Below are positions 54,803-63,865 of a stretch of 64,000 bases of DNA, piece after piece. A program made the translations under genes and the position numbers. The notes under the pieces were generated by a model that was not told the DNA's origin, did not search any database, and worked only from the letters and a program-made list of their open reading frames with translations. The DNA is from Arthrobacter sp. NicSoilB4 (lineage in GTDB: Bacteria > Actinomycetota > Actinomycetes > Actinomycetales > Micrococcaceae). Numbering within the stretch: the first letter of the stretch is position 1; every line of letters starts with the position of its first letter. The stretch spans positions 1,302,001 through 1,366,000 of the forward strand of contig NZ_AP024653.1 of assembly GCF_019977335.1 (NCBI RefSeq). The letters are read 5' to 3'.

Positions 54803-55674
54803 GCACCGTCGTTCTCCTGATCTTCACCGGCCTGGGCCTTGGCGCCCTCTACTTCCTCGTGGCCGCAGGGCTGTCACTGATCTACGGGCTGATGGGTGTG
54901 CTCAACTTCGCGCACGGCGCCTTCCTGACCCTCGGGGCCTTCACCGGCTGGGAAATCGCCCGCCGGACCGGCTCGGACAACTGGTGGACGTTCCTGCTCT
55001 CCCTGCTGGTCGGGGCAGCGGCCGGGGCCGCCTTTGCCGCCTTCACCGAGTTCGTCCTGATCCGCCGGCTGTACCAGCGGCACATCGAGCAGGTCCTGAT
55101 CACGGTGGGCCTCTCGCTTGCCGCAGTGGCCCTCTTCGACGGCATCTGGGGCACCGACCCGGTGTTCATCCAGGGGCCGGCCTGGTTCAAAGAAACCACC
55201 GAGGTCCTTGGCGCCCGCGTCCCCAACGACCGGTTTGTGTGCATCATCGCCGCCGTCCTGGTGCTGCTGGCCATGGTGTTCTTCCTGAAGAACACCCGCT
55301 ACGGCATGATCATCCGGGCCGGCGTCGAGAACCGCTCCATGGTGACGGCCCTCGGCATCGATGTCCGGAAGGCCTTCACCCTCGTCTTCACGATCGGCGG
55401 CGCCGCAGCGGGCCTGGGCGGGGTGCTGGCCTCGCACTATTTCGGCTACGTCTCGCCGATGCTGGGCGGCTCGCTGCTGATCTTCGCGTTCATCGTCACG
55501 GTGATCGGCGGGCTGGGCTCGCTGACCGGCGCGGCCATCGCCGCCGTCGCCGTCGCCGTCCTGCAGCAGTTCGCCAACTTCTACCTTGGCGGCACCGGCG
55601 ACTTCGTTGTGGTGCTCGCCCTGGCGCTCGTGCTGCTGTTCCGTCCCTCCGGCCTGCTCGGGAGAACCTCATGA
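54799..55674 (+). CDS. livH: Branched-chain amino acid-type ABC permease (LivH)
   Basis: This 291-aa permease has about eight TM helices. The LivH signature LSLIYGLMGVLNFAHGAFLTLGA lies near residues 28-50. A cytoplasmic EAA-like loop near LGIDVRKAFTLVFTIGGAAAGLGGVLAS contacts the ATPases, and the end is GGLGSLTGAAIAAVAVAVLQQ. GTG 54799 overlaps livF. Confidence 0.94.
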   Translation: MSTVVLLIFTGLGLGALYFLVAAGLSLIYGLMGVLNFAHGAFLTLGAFTGWEIARRTGSDNWWTFLLSLLVGAAAGAAFAAFTEFVLIRRLYQRHIEQVLITVGLSLAAVALFDGIWGTDPVFIQGPAWFKETTEVLGARVPNDRFVCIIAAVLVLLAMVFFLKNTRYGMIIRAGVENRSMVTALGIDVRKAFTLVFTIGGAAAGLGGVLASHYFGYVSPMLGGSLLIFAFIVTVIGGLGSLTGAAIAAVAVAVLQQFANFYLGGTGDFVVVLALALVLLFRPSGLLGRTS

Positions 55675-56936
55675 CCACCGATACCAACGCCGCCAGCAAT
55701 GCCAGCAATGCCAGCAATGCCAGCACCACCAGCACCACCAGCACCACCAGCACTGACGGGAGCGTAAGTGCCGGGAGCCCCGCGGATACGCGCGGAACGG
55801 AAACCGCCGGCGGGCCCACCCCGCCCGGCCGTCCCCGCCTGACCCGCCACAAGATCGCCGGCACGGCCGCCGGGCTCGCCGGTATGGTGCTCCTGGTCCT
55901 CCTCCCGCTGCTCAACCTGTCCCTCCCCGGTGTGCTGCCCGGGCCGACGTATACGCCCGGGTCCTTGCAACTGCTGGCCATGTGCATGCTGATGGCCGCA
56001 GCCGCGCTGACCTACCACCTGCTGCTCGGCGTCGCCGGGCTGCTTTCCTTCGGCCATGCCCTGTACTTCGGCGCCGGCGTCTACGGGCTGGCGATCATCC
56101 TGCAGAACCTGGACATTCCGCTGCTGCCCGCGATGGGCCTGACCCTGCTGGTCGTGATCGTGCTGGCCCACGTGGTGGGAAGCATCAGCCTGCGGGTCAG
56201 CGGCATCCCCTTCGCCATGGTCACACTCGCGTTCGCCCAGGCCGGCTCGGTGATTGTGGGCCGCAACCCGGACGGCACCACCGGCGGCGACGAGGGCCTG
56301 ACGCTGCGCACCGACAACCTGCCCGATTTCCTCGTGGGCGTCGTCAATACACGCAACCTCTACTGGCTGGCGCTGGCGGTGCTCGTGGCCGTGTTCATCG
56401 TGGTCACCTGGGTGCAGTCCTCCCGTGCCGGGCACGTCGCCGCCGCGGTCCGCGAGAACGAACTCCGCGTCCGCGTGCTGGGCCTGCAGCCGTACCTCGT
56501 GAAGCTGCTGATCTTCGTGGTCTCCGCCATCCTTGTCAGCATCATCGGCATGGTATTCCTGCTACTGCAGAGCGGCGCCGTCCCGCGCGCCATGTCCGCC
56601 GACCTCACCATCACGCTGCTGGTGATGGTGGTCCTGGGCGGCGTCGGCTCGCGTTGGGGAGCGGTGATCGGCGGCGTCTTCTACACCATCCTGGACCAGC
56701 GCCTCACGACCCTGGCGAACTCGAACGCCATCGATGCGCTGCCGGACATCCTGCGGGTACCGTTGTCTGAACCTTTGTTCATCCTGGGCACCCTGTTCAT
56801 CCTTGTGGTGCTCTTCCTGCCCGGCGGCCTGACGGGCACCGCGCAGCGGCTGGCGCAGCGGCGCAACCGGCGGGATCAGAGTGCGGGCAAGGACAGGACA
56901 GCCACGTCCCGCGAAATCCTGGAGGAATCGGCATGA
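55671..56936 (+). CDS. livM: Branched-chain amino acid-type ABC permease (LivM)
   Basis: This 421-aa permease has an unusual N-terminus of about 60 residues made largely of Asn-Ala-Ser, Ser-Thr-Thr and Gly/Pro (encoded by 9-bp repeats). Then come about nine TM helices. LivM marks are GVAGLLSFGHALYFGAGVYGL, VSGIPFAMVTLAFAQ, GGDEGLTLRTDNLP and the loop SRAGHVAAAVRENELRVRVLG, then VLGGVGSRWGAVIGGVF. It is coupled to livH and the acyl-CoA synthetase. Confidence 0.93.
   Translation: MTTDTNAASNASNASNASTTSTTSTTSTDGSVSAGSPADTRGTETAGGPTPPGRPRLTRHKIAGTAAGLAGMVLLVLLPLLNLSLPGVLPGPTYTPGSLQLLAMCMLMAAAALTYHLLLGVAGLLSFGHALYFGAGVYGLAIILQNLDIPLLPAMGLTLLVVIVLAHVVGSISLRVSGIPFAMVTLAFAQAGSVIVGRNPDGTTGGDEGLTLRTDNLPDFLVGVVNTRNLYWLALAVLVAVFIVVTWVQSSRAGHVAAAVRENELRVRVLGLQPYLVKLLIFVVSAILVSIIGMVFLLLQSGAVPRAMSADLTITLLVMVVLGGVGSRWGAVIGGVFYTILDQRLTTLANSNAIDALPDILRVPLSEPLFILGTLFILVVLFLPGGLTGTAQRLAQRRNRRDQSAGKDRTATSREILEESA
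55684..55754 (+). repeat. Short tandem repeats in the 5' end of livM
   Basis: Three GCCAGCAAT units (from about 55692) are followed by AGCACCACC units, both 9 bp. Change in copy number keeps frame and would alter only the length of the N-terminal tail. Confidence 0.8.
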
Positions 56937-58567
56937 GCAACACAACTGGTCCCGGCCGGGCGGACGGACTGCACACCCTGGGCCGCTGGACCACGGACCG
57001 CAGCCTCGCCACCCCGCACCGGATCGCCGTCGATGACCGAGGCTGCACCCTCAGCTACGGCGAACTGGAACGCCGGGCCTCCGGCCTCGCCGCCGGACTC
57101 AAAAGTGCCGGCTACGCCACGGGGGACCGGATCGCGACCCTGACCGGGAACAGCTCGGACCACGTGGTGGTGTTCTTCGCCTGCGCCAAGGCCGGACTGG
57201 TCCTGGTGCCGCTGTCCTGGCGGCTTTCACCCCGGGAACTCGCCGCCCAGCTTGAACTCGCCGACCCCCAGCTCCTGCTCGTCGAGGATGAACTCGATTC
57301 GCTCGCCGCGGGAGCATGCGCGCTGCTGCCGCTCCGGCCCCGGACCGCAGCGCTGGGCCCGGGCGGCGTCGAAAAGTCCGTGCCGCCGCCGTCCCGGACG
57401 CTCAGCGGTGGACGGCAGGAAGTCCGCACCGAAGTGCGCGACGACGACCCCCTCCTGATGATCTTCACGTCCGGCACCGAGGGGGCCAGCAAGGCCGCCG
57501 TGCTGACCCACGCCAACTGCTTCTGGACCAACCTCTCGCTCTCCCGGACACTCGATCTGGGGAGCGCCGACGTTGTGCTGGCCGTGCTGCCGCAGTTCCA
57601 CGTCGGCGGCTGGAACATCCAGCCGCTGCTGGCCTGGTGGACGGGCGCCACCGTCGTTCTGGAACGGGGCTTCGAACCCGGCCGCGTCCTGCAGCTGATC
57701 GCCGAACGCCGGGTCACCATGCTCATGGGCGTCCCCACCCAGTACCTGATGCTCGCCGAACACCCCGACTTCGCCTCCGCCGAGCTCGGCAGCCTCCGGC
57801 ACGCCGTCGTCGGCGGGGCCCCCATGCCTGCGCCGCTGCTGAGGATCTGGCACCGCAGAGGAGTGGCACTGAGCCAGGGCTACGGGCTGACCGAGGCATC
57901 GCCCAACGTGCTCTGCCTGGCCAACGAGGATGCCGCCCGGATGGTCGGATACTCGGGCAAACCGTACCCGCATGTCGCCGTCGCGGTGGCCGATCCGGTG
58001 ACCGGGGAGATCCTCGACGGCGCCGCGTCAGGGGAGTTGTTGGTCGGCGGACCGGGCGTCTTCGCCGGCTACTTCCGCGATCCCGCCGCGACTGCGGCCG
58101 TCCTGGCCGGCGGCTGGCTGCGCACCGGGGACCTCGTGGAGCGCGACGCCTCGGGCTACATCAAAGTGGTGGACCGGCTCAAGGACATCTATATTTCCGG
58201 CGGCGAGAACGTGGCCCCGGCCGAGGTCGAGGCGGCGCTGCTGGCCCATCCGGCGGTGGCGCAGGCCGCCGTCGTCGGGGTGGACGACGACCGCTGGGGC
58301 GAAACGGGAGTCGCCTTTGTGGTGATCCGTCCCGGCCTCGCCACGGACGAACAGGAACTCCTGGACCACTGCGCCGCGCAACTGGCGCACTTCAAGGTTC
58401 CCGCCCGGATCGAGACGGTCGGGGCGCTGCCGCGCACGGCGCTGAACAAAGTGCTGCGGGCACGGCTGCGGCAGCAGCTGGAAGAGCGGGTGCCGGGGGG
58501 ACGCACGGAAATTCCGGCGGACGCCGTGACAGCGGACGCCGTTTCCGCGGACCGGGGCCGGCGGTGA
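56933..58567 (+). CDS. AMP-dependent acyl-CoA synthetase / ligase
   Basis: This 544-aa ANL-superfamily enzyme activates a carboxylic acid to its CoA thioester via an acyl-adenylate. It has the P-loop-like LLMIFTSGTEGASKAAVLTH (A3), QGYGLTEASPNV (A5), GELLVGGPGVFAGY, WLRTGDLVERDASGYIKVVDRLKDIY (A7/A8) and the catalytic Lys in PRTALNKVLRAR. The substrate is unknown, but its place after the importer suggests it activates the transported acid or a product released by the downstream hydrolase. It is coupled on both sides. Confidence 0.92.
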   Translation: MSNTTGPGRADGLHTLGRWTTDRSLATPHRIAVDDRGCTLSYGELERRASGLAAGLKSAGYATGDRIATLTGNSSDHVVVFFACAKAGLVLVPLSWRLSPRELAAQLELADPQLLLVEDELDSLAAGACALLPLRPRTAALGPGGVEKSVPPPSRTLSGGRQEVRTEVRDDDPLLMIFTSGTEGASKAAVLTHANCFWTNLSLSRTLDLGSADVVLAVLPQFHVGGWNIQPLLAWWTGATVVLERGFEPGRVLQLIAERRVTMLMGVPTQYLMLAEHPDFASAELGSLRHAVVGGAPMPAPLLRIWHRRGVALSQGYGLTEASPNVLCLANEDAARMVGYSGKPYPHVAVAVADPVTGEILDGAASGELLVGGPGVFAGYFRDPAATAAVLAGGWLRTGDLVERDASGYIKVVDRLKDIYISGGENVAPAEVEAALLAHPAVAQAAVVGVDDDRWGETGVAFVVIRPGLATDEQELLDHCAAQLAHFKVPARIETVGALPRTALNKVLRARLRQQLEERVPGGRTEIPADAVTADAVSADRGRR

Positions 58568-59229
58568 GCGCCGCGCCGCGCACCGCACGGGGCACCCGCA
58601 CCCGGGCCAAGCTGCTGCAGGCCGCCGAGACGGTGTTCGCCTCGGTGGGTTACCACGAGGCCTCGATTGTGAAGATCACGGAGGAAGCCGGAGTGGGCCT
58701 CGGCACCTTCTACCTGTACTTCGACGGCAAACAGGCCATCTTCGACGAGGTGGTCGAGGACCTGAACCGCCGGGTCCGGCACGCCATGACGGACGCCGCC
58801 CGATCCGCCGGTACCCGGCTCGCGGCCGAACGCGCCGGATTCCGGGCCTTCTTCAAGTTCACGGCGGAACACCCCGCGCTGTACCGGATCATCCGGCAGG
58901 CCGAGTTCGTCTCACCCGGGGCACTGCGGCTGCACTACACCCGGATCGTCAACGGCTACATCGAAGGGCTCAAGGCCGCGCAGCTCAGCGGCGAAGTCCG
59001 GGAGATGGACCCCACCGTGGCGGCCTGGGCACTGATGGGCATCGGCGAGCTGATCGGCATGCGCTGGGTGCTGTGGGACGAAGAGGGCGCCGAACCCGCC
59101 CAGGGCGCCCGCCCGGATGTCCCGGAGGACGTCTTCGAGGAAATGATGCAGTTCATCGAACGCGCGCTCGCCCCCGCGCCCGGCGCCGCCTCCACAACCA
59201 CTCAGGCCCAGGAAGGGACAGCACAGTGA
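58564..59229 (+). CDS. TetR family transcriptional regulator
   Basis: This 221-aa protein has an N-terminal helix-turn-helix (about residues 10-55: RAKLLQAAETVFASVGYHEASIVKITEEAGVG with LGTFYLYFDGKQAIF). An all-helical ligand domain follows (about 60-205), rich in Phe/Tyr/Trp around EHPALYRIIRQAEFV and GELIGMRWVLW. The C-terminal tail is variable. It is co-transcribed with the operon and likely represses it until a pathway compound or CoA ester binds. GTG 58564 overlaps the synthetase stop. Confidence 0.93.
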   Translation: MSAAPRTARGTRTRAKLLQAAETVFASVGYHEASIVKITEEAGVGLGTFYLYFDGKQAIFDEVVEDLNRRVRHAMTDAARSAGTRLAAERAGFRAFFKFTAEHPALYRIIRQAEFVSPGALRLHYTRIVNGYIEGLKAAQLSGEVREMDPTVAAWALMGIGELIGMRWVLWDEEGAEPAQGARPDVPEDVFEEMMQFIERALAPAPGAASTTTQAQEGTAQ

Positions 59230-60176
59230 TCCATCCGGCAATAAAACACCCAGCAACGCAAACTCCAGCCACGAACCAGGCAACCAATACCCCCACTTAC
59301 CGGACCACCGAGGTCGAGGTCCGCGGCGGCGCCCTGCACACCGCTATCTGGGGCCCCGAGGACCCTGCCGCCCCGACCATCCTGGCCGTGCACGGGGTGA
59401 CCGCGTCCCACAAGGCCTGGCCGGGGCTGGCCGAAGCCCTGCCGGACGTCAGGATCATCGCCCCCGACCTGCGGGGACGGGGCCGCAGCAACCACCTGCC
59501 GGCGCCGTACGGCATGCCCTCCCACGCCGAGGACCTTGCGGCCGTGCTGGCGGCGCTCAGCATCGGCCCGGTGGTCGTCGTCGGCCATTCGATGGGCGCC
59601 TTCGCCGCCGTCGTGCTCGCGAACCTGTTCCCGGAGCGGGTGCGGTCCCTCGTGCTGGTCGACGGCGGCCTGCCGCTGCAGGTCCCGGCCGAACTCAGCG
59701 ACGAGCAGGTTGTGGCCGCCGTGCTGGGCCCCGCGGCCGAGCGGCTGAACGCCACCTTCCCCAGCCGTGAGGTCTACCGCAACTTCTGGAAGCAGCATCC
59801 GGCCTTCAGCGCGGACTGGAGCCCGCTCGTAGAGGAGTACGTGGACTACGACCTCACCGGGGAGGAACCGGTCCTCCGGCCGGCCACACGGTACCAGGCG
59901 ATGGCCGACGACACCGCCGAGCTGCACCGCGGCGCCTCCCTCCTGAAGGCCCTCGATGAGCTCGCGGTGGAGACGCAGGTGCTGCGGGCGCCGCGCGGCC
60001 TGCTCAACGAACCCGGCGGCCTGTACGCACCCGGCTATCTGGACGCCTGGGCGGAGAAAATGCCGCCCCTGCACGTCCGCGAGATCCCGGACGTCAACCA
60101 CTACACGATCATCATGGGAGGGGCCGGCGCCGCGGCCGTCGCGGACACCGTCCGGGAGGCGCTGGCGCTGGCGTAG
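59226..60176 (+). CDS. Alpha/beta hydrolase
   Basis: This 316-aa hydrolase has ILAVHGVTASHKAW with the oxyanion HG motif, the nucleophile elbow GHSMGAFAAVVLA near residue 118-130, an Asp in the usual acid region, and a catalytic His in PDVNHYTIIMGG. A lid (residues about 155-220) contains REVYRNFWKQHPAF. A long N-terminal tail is rich in Pro/Thr/Ala. It may be an esterase, amidase or C-C hydrolase, and may release the acid activated by the ligase. GTG 59226 overlaps the TetR stop. Confidence 0.88.
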   Translation: MIHPAIKHPATQTPATNQATNTPTYRTTEVEVRGGALHTAIWGPEDPAAPTILAVHGVTASHKAWPGLAEALPDVRIIAPDLRGRGRSNHLPAPYGMPSHAEDLAAVLAALSIGPVVVVGHSMGAFAAVVLANLFPERVRSLVLVDGGLPLQVPAELSDEQVVAAVLGPAAERLNATFPSREVYRNFWKQHPAFSADWSPLVEEYVDYDLTGEEPVLRPATRYQAMADDTAELHRGASLLKALDELAVETQVLRAPRGLLNEPGGLYAPGYLDAWAEKMPPLHVREIPDVNHYTIIMGGAGAAAVADTVREALALA

Positions 60177-60206
60177 GGCCCGGGGCTGACGCTGGCCACT
60201 GCCGTG

Positions 60207-60488
60207 TCAGAGGGCGGACTCCAGGATCCGGGTCTTCGGGGCACCCAGGAGGGCGGGCGCAGCGTCGGAGGAATTCCAGACGTTGGCGTGCAGCTTGGCA
60301 AGGAGCGCCTCCGCCTGGTCACGACGCTCAAAATCGAGTTCGACCACCACGGAGTGCGCGTCTTCCACCGGGCGGCTGATCCGGTGTGCCGTGACCCCCG
60401 ACGCCGCACGGTTCACCGGATCGCGGTCGAACGCCGCCTTCCACACGCCAAAATCCGTGATTTCGTGTTCTATCTGCAAGGTGTACAT
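60207..60488 (-). CDS. Small conserved protein, possibly an ABM/dimeric alpha-beta barrel
   Basis: This 93-aa protein has the sequence pattern of ferredoxin-like dimeric barrels. MYTLQIEHEITDFGVWKAAF leads to HRISRPVEDAHSVVVELDF and AEALLAKLHANVWNS, then an extended end. This resembles antibiotic-biosynthesis-monooxygenase-like or cyclase-type small proteins, but no catalytic residue is convincing. The ATG is preceded by GGACAGGTAGCG. It is convergent with the hydrolase. Confidence 0.7.
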   Translation of the reverse strand: MYTLQIEHEITDFGVWKAAFDRDPVNRAASGVTAHRISRPVEDAHSVVVELDFERRDQAEALLAKLHANVWNSSDAAPALLGAPKTRILESAL

Positions 60489-60607
60489 CGCTACCTGTCC
60501 TTCCGGTTGCCGATCCCGGGATTATGGGGATGCTTCCAAGCTACGCGCGGCTGGGTTTGTGCGGTATCCCAAATCCGGCGGGACCAGGCCGGAAACAGGC
60601 AGGGAGC

Positions 60608-60874
60608 CTAGCCGCCGGCGAACGGCGGCAGCACGTCGACGACGTCGTCCGGGCGCAGCGTGGCTGCACGGTTCCGGACTGCCACTTCGTTGAGCAGGAA
60701 ACTGCTCCGGGACAGCAGCCGCGCCAGCGGAGGGGTCCCCGCCGGAGGTTCCGGGCGCTCGACGGCGAGGATCGCGTCCAGCAACGAGTCGACGGTGGCG
60801 TCCGCGGGCAGCTCAAAGCGCTCCTCGTCGACGCCGGCGGCAGCGCGCGCGGCAGCGAAGTAACGTACGTTCAC
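60608..60874 (-). CDS. moaD: Molybdopterin synthase sulfur-carrier subunit (MoaD/ThiS)
   Basis: This 88-aa ubiquitin-like protein shows VNVRYFAAARAAAGVDEERFEL and SSFLLNEVAVRN. It ends in PPFAGG, where the C-terminal Gly-Gly is adenylated and thiocarboxylated. It carries sulfur for molybdopterin. GTG is the start. It lies 7 nt downstream of moaA on the same strand. Confidence 0.93.
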   Translation of the reverse strand: MNVRYFAAARAAAGVDEERFELPADATVDSLLDAILAVERPEPPAGTPPLARLLSRSSFLLNEVAVRNRAATLRPDDVVDVLPPFAGG

Positions 60875-60881
60875 AGGTGGT

Positions 60882-62018
60882 TCAGCCTCCGATGGCGCTC
60901 ATGCTGCGGTCCGGCTGGACGAAGTCCGGGGCGTCCAGTCCGACGTGGTCCATGCCGTGGGCCTTGGGCTTGATCCACATGGCATCCTGCCAGCGCTCGG
61001 CGAGTTGTTCATCGCTGGCGCCCTCGCGGAGCAGCCCCAGCAGGTCGACTTCCTCGCGGGAGAACAGGCAGCTCATGATCTTGCCCTCGGCCGTGATGCG
61101 GGTTCGGCGGCAATCGGAGCAGAACGGCTCGGTCACGGAGGCGATGATCCCCACGGTTCCGAGCACCGGACCGGTGGCCTCGGCCGTGCCGGGCACGCGG
61201 GCCCGGACCTCGAAGCGTTCCGCCGGGGCGCCGTCGCGGTCCCGCGGATCGGTGCTGAGCACGTAGTCGACGGAGAGCAGCTCACGGATTTCCGCGGCGG
61301 TGATCATGTTCCGGCGGGTCCAGCCATGGTCGGCGTCGAGCGGCATCTGCTCGATGAAGCGCAGTTCGTAGCCGCGGTCCAGCGCCCACGCCAGCAGGGC
61401 GGGGGACTCGACGTCGTTGATGCCGCGCATCAGCACGGCGTTGAGCTTTACGGGGCCCAGCCCGGCGGCCCAGGCGGCGTCGACGCCGGCCAGGACTTTG
61501 TTCAGGAAGGGGCGGCGGGTCAGCTGGGTGAACGTTTCCTCATGGAGTGAGTCCAGGGAAACGTTGATCCGGGACAGCCCGGCGGCCTTGAGCCCGGCGG
61601 CTTTCTTGTCCAGGCCGACGGCATTGGTGGTCATGGAGATCGGAAGGTCAGGGTGCGCGTGGCGGAGCGCCGAAATGATGTCCATCAGATCGGCCCGGAC
61701 CAGCGGTTCGCCGCCGGTGAGCCGCAGTTCCCGCACGCCCAGCATGTCGACGCCGATCCGCACGATCCGGACAATTTCCTCCGCGGACATCACGGCCTGC
61801 TTGGACAGCCACTCCAGGCCCTCCGCGGGCATGCAGTAGGTGCAGCGCAGGTTGCATTTGTCCGTCAGCGAAAGCCGCATGTCGGTGGCGCGGCGGCCGT
61901 AGCGGTCCACGAGGCCTGCAGGCATCCCCGCCGGGCGTCCGGCCGGCTGCACGCCGGAAGTGCCCGCGCCGGAACCGTCCTCCGCGCGTGGCTGGGGCAT
62001 ACCAAGCTGAACACTCAT
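60882..62018 (-). CDS. moaA: GTP 3',8-cyclase (radical SAM)
   Basis: This 378-aa enzyme starts molybdenum-cofactor synthesis by converting GTP to 3',8-cH2GTP. The radical-SAM cluster Cys55, Cys59 and Cys62 is in KCNLRCTYCMPAEGLEW. The second cluster is in the C-terminus (EPFCSDCRRTRITAEG … MSCLF). RLTGGEPLVRADL is the SAM-binding GGE motif. The first ~35 residues are variable. It appears leaderless. Confidence 0.96.
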   Translation of the reverse strand: MSVQLGMPQPRAEDGSGAGTSGVQPAGRPAGMPAGLVDRYGRRATDMRLSLTDKCNLRCTYCMPAEGLEWLSKQAVMSAEEIVRIVRIGVDMLGVRELRLTGGEPLVRADLMDIISALRHAHPDLPISMTTNAVGLDKKAAGLKAAGLSRINVSLDSLHEETFTQLTRRPFLNKVLAGVDAAWAAGLGPVKLNAVLMRGINDVESPALLAWALDRGYELRFIEQMPLDADHGWTRRNMITAAEIRELLSVDYVLSTDPRDRDGAPAERFEVRARVPGTAEATGPVLGTVGIIASVTEPFCSDCRRTRITAEGKIMSCLFSREEVDLLGLLREGASDEQLAERWQDAMWIKPKAHGMDHVGLDAPDFVQPDRSMSAIGG

Positions 62019-62030
62019 AAAGTCAGGCTA
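62019..62030 (-). promoter_or_regulatory. -10-like hexamer for leaderless moaA
   Basis: On the minus strand TAGCCT (62030-62025) ends 6 nt before the ATG at 62018. Confidence 0.45.
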
Positions 62031-62150
62031 CGCCACCTCGGCGCCGGCATCACTCCTGTTGAGCAGCATATTGCGCCCAGTATTGCGTTCGGTCTTGCGT
62101 TTCGTATTGTGCATCGCCCGGCGGCCGGTACCGCCGGGCCGGCACGAACC

Positions 62151-62162
62151 TATGCTGGAGGG
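62151..62162 (+). promoter_or_regulatory. -10-like hexamer for the molybdenum oxidoreductase gene
   Basis: TATGCT at 62151-62156 ends 6 nt before the GTG at 62163. The spacer GGAGGG could also act as a close ribosome site, but it touches the start. Confidence 0.5.
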
Positions 62163-63773
62163 GTGAACACCTCCCAGCGAGCGACTGCCCTGGCGGCTGT
62201 GGCCGGAGTCGTGGCCGTCGGCACCGGGCTTGCCCTGGGCGAGCTCGCGGCCGGCCTCGTAAGCCCCTCGCTGTCCCCGGTGACCGCTGTCGGCGGCGCC
62301 GTGATCGACGTGGTCCCGCCGGGCGTCAAGGACTGGGCCATTTCGCTCTTCGGCACGGCGGACAAGACCGCCCTGCTCGGCGGAATGGGGCTCGTCATTG
62401 CCGCGCTTGCCGCCCTGGCCGGAGTCGTGGAGCTGCGGCGACGGTTCGCCGGGGTCGCCATCATCGCCGTCTTCGGTGTGGCGGGGCTCGCGGCCGTGCT
62501 GGGCCGGAGCGAACTCACACCGAACGCGGTTCCCGTCCCGCTGCTTGCCGCCGTGGTGGGCATGATCCTGCTGAGGTGGCTGATCCGGCGGCTGGAGGAG
62601 TGGCAAGCCGACGCAGCAGCAGCAGCAGGGGATCCGCGCGCCGACGCAGCAGCACCAGCCGATGCAGCCGCCGCCGAAGAGAGTGACCCCGCGGCCCGGC
62701 CCCCTTCCCGCCGCCGTTTCTTCCAGGTGCTCGGCGGAACGGCCGCCGTGGCCGTGCTCGCCGGGGTGCTCGCCGCGACGTTCCGGGGGGCTGCCGCCGT
62801 CGTGAGTGAACTGCGCAGCAAACTGGCGCTGCCCGCACCGGTGTCACCGGCCCCGCCGGTCCCGGCCGGGGCCGAGGTCCGGCTGGACGGGGTGGGCCCG
62901 CTGGTGACCCCCAACAAGGAGTTCTACCGGATCGACACGGCGCTGCGCGTCCCGGTGCTGGACCCGGGCCAGTGGACCCTGAAGGTCACCGGGCTTGTGG
63001 AGCGGGAGGTGTCGCTGGACTTCGCCACGCTGCTGGCCAAACCCCTGGTCGAACGGCATGTCACCATCGCTTGCGTCTCCAATGAGGTGGGCGGGGACCT
63101 GATCGGCAACGCCCTGTGGCTGGGCTGGCCGGTCCGGGACCTGCTGGCCCTCGCCGGCCCGAAGGACGGCGCGGACATGGTCCTGTCCCGCAGCTCGGAC
63201 GGCTGGACCGCCGGAACGCCGCTGGAGGTCCTGACGGACAACCGGGACGCGCTGCTGGCCGTCGGGATGAACGGCGAGCCGCTGCCGCTGGAGCACGGCT
63301 TCCCGGCCCGGCTCATCGTCCCCGGTCTCTACGGCTACGTTTCGGCCACCAAGTGGGTCACCGAGCTCAAGGTGACGCGCTTCGCGGACGACGTCGGATA
63401 CTGGACGCCCCGCGGGTGGAGCGAGCGGGGACCCATCAAGACCTCCTCCCGGATCGACGTGCCCCGGGACGGCCGCTCTGTGACCGCGGGAACCGTCGCC
63501 TTCGGCGGCGTCGCCTGGGCCCAGCACACCGGGGTCGGCCGGGTGGAGCTCAGGGTCAACCGCGGCGCGTGGCAGTTGGCGGAGCTGGCCCCCGGGATCT
63601 CCAAGGACACCTGGTACCAGTGGAAGCTGGCGCTGCCGCTCACCCCCGGCCAGTACGAAGTCCAGGTCCGCGCCACGGACCTCAACGGCGCCGCGCAAGT
63701 GGAGGACCGCGCGCCCGTTGCGCCCAGCGGGGCCACCGGCTTCCACACGGTTAGAGTGTACGTGAAGTCCTAA
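62163..63773 (+). CDS. Membrane-anchored molybdopterin-dependent oxidoreductase (sulfite-oxidase family)
   Basis: This 536-aa protein begins with about four TM helices (about residues 8-140) and a polar linker. A Tat-like stretch SRRRFFQVLGG near residue 180 precedes another hydrophobic segment. The catalytic Mo domain of the sulfite oxidase/YedY type follows. The Mo-ligand Cys304 is in HVTIACVSNEVGG, followed by NALWLGWPVRDLLAL, then ATKWVTELKVT and a C-terminal Ig-like dimerisation domain ending near VRVYVKS. The electron partner and substrate are unknown. It lies next to moaA-moaD and moeA. Confidence 0.88.
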   Translation: MNTSQRATALAAVAGVVAVGTGLALGELAAGLVSPSLSPVTAVGGAVIDVVPPGVKDWAISLFGTADKTALLGGMGLVIAALAALAGVVELRRRFAGVAIIAVFGVAGLAAVLGRSELTPNAVPVPLLAAVVGMILLRWLIRRLEEWQADAAAAAGDPRADAAAPADAAAAEESDPAARPPSRRRFFQVLGGTAAVAVLAGVLAATFRGAAAVVSELRSKLALPAPVSPAPPVPAGAEVRLDGVGPLVTPNKEFYRIDTALRVPVLDPGQWTLKVTGLVEREVSLDFATLLAKPLVERHVTIACVSNEVGGDLIGNALWLGWPVRDLLALAGPKDGADMVLSRSSDGWTAGTPLEVLTDNRDALLAVGMNGEPLPLEHGFPARLIVPGLYGYVSATKWVTELKVTRFADDVGYWTPRGWSERGPIKTSSRIDVPRDGRSVTAGTVAFGGVAWAQHTGVGRVELRVNRGAWQLAELAPGISKDTWYQWKLALPLTPGQYEVQVRATDLNGAAQVEDRAPVAPSGATGFHTVRVYVKS

Positions 63774-63865
63774 CGGGCCGGGCCACCATGCCAGGCCGGG
63801 GAGCCGGGCCAGGGAGCCGGACCGGTGAACCCAGTCACAGGCTCAAGACGAGGGGTCACCAACGC

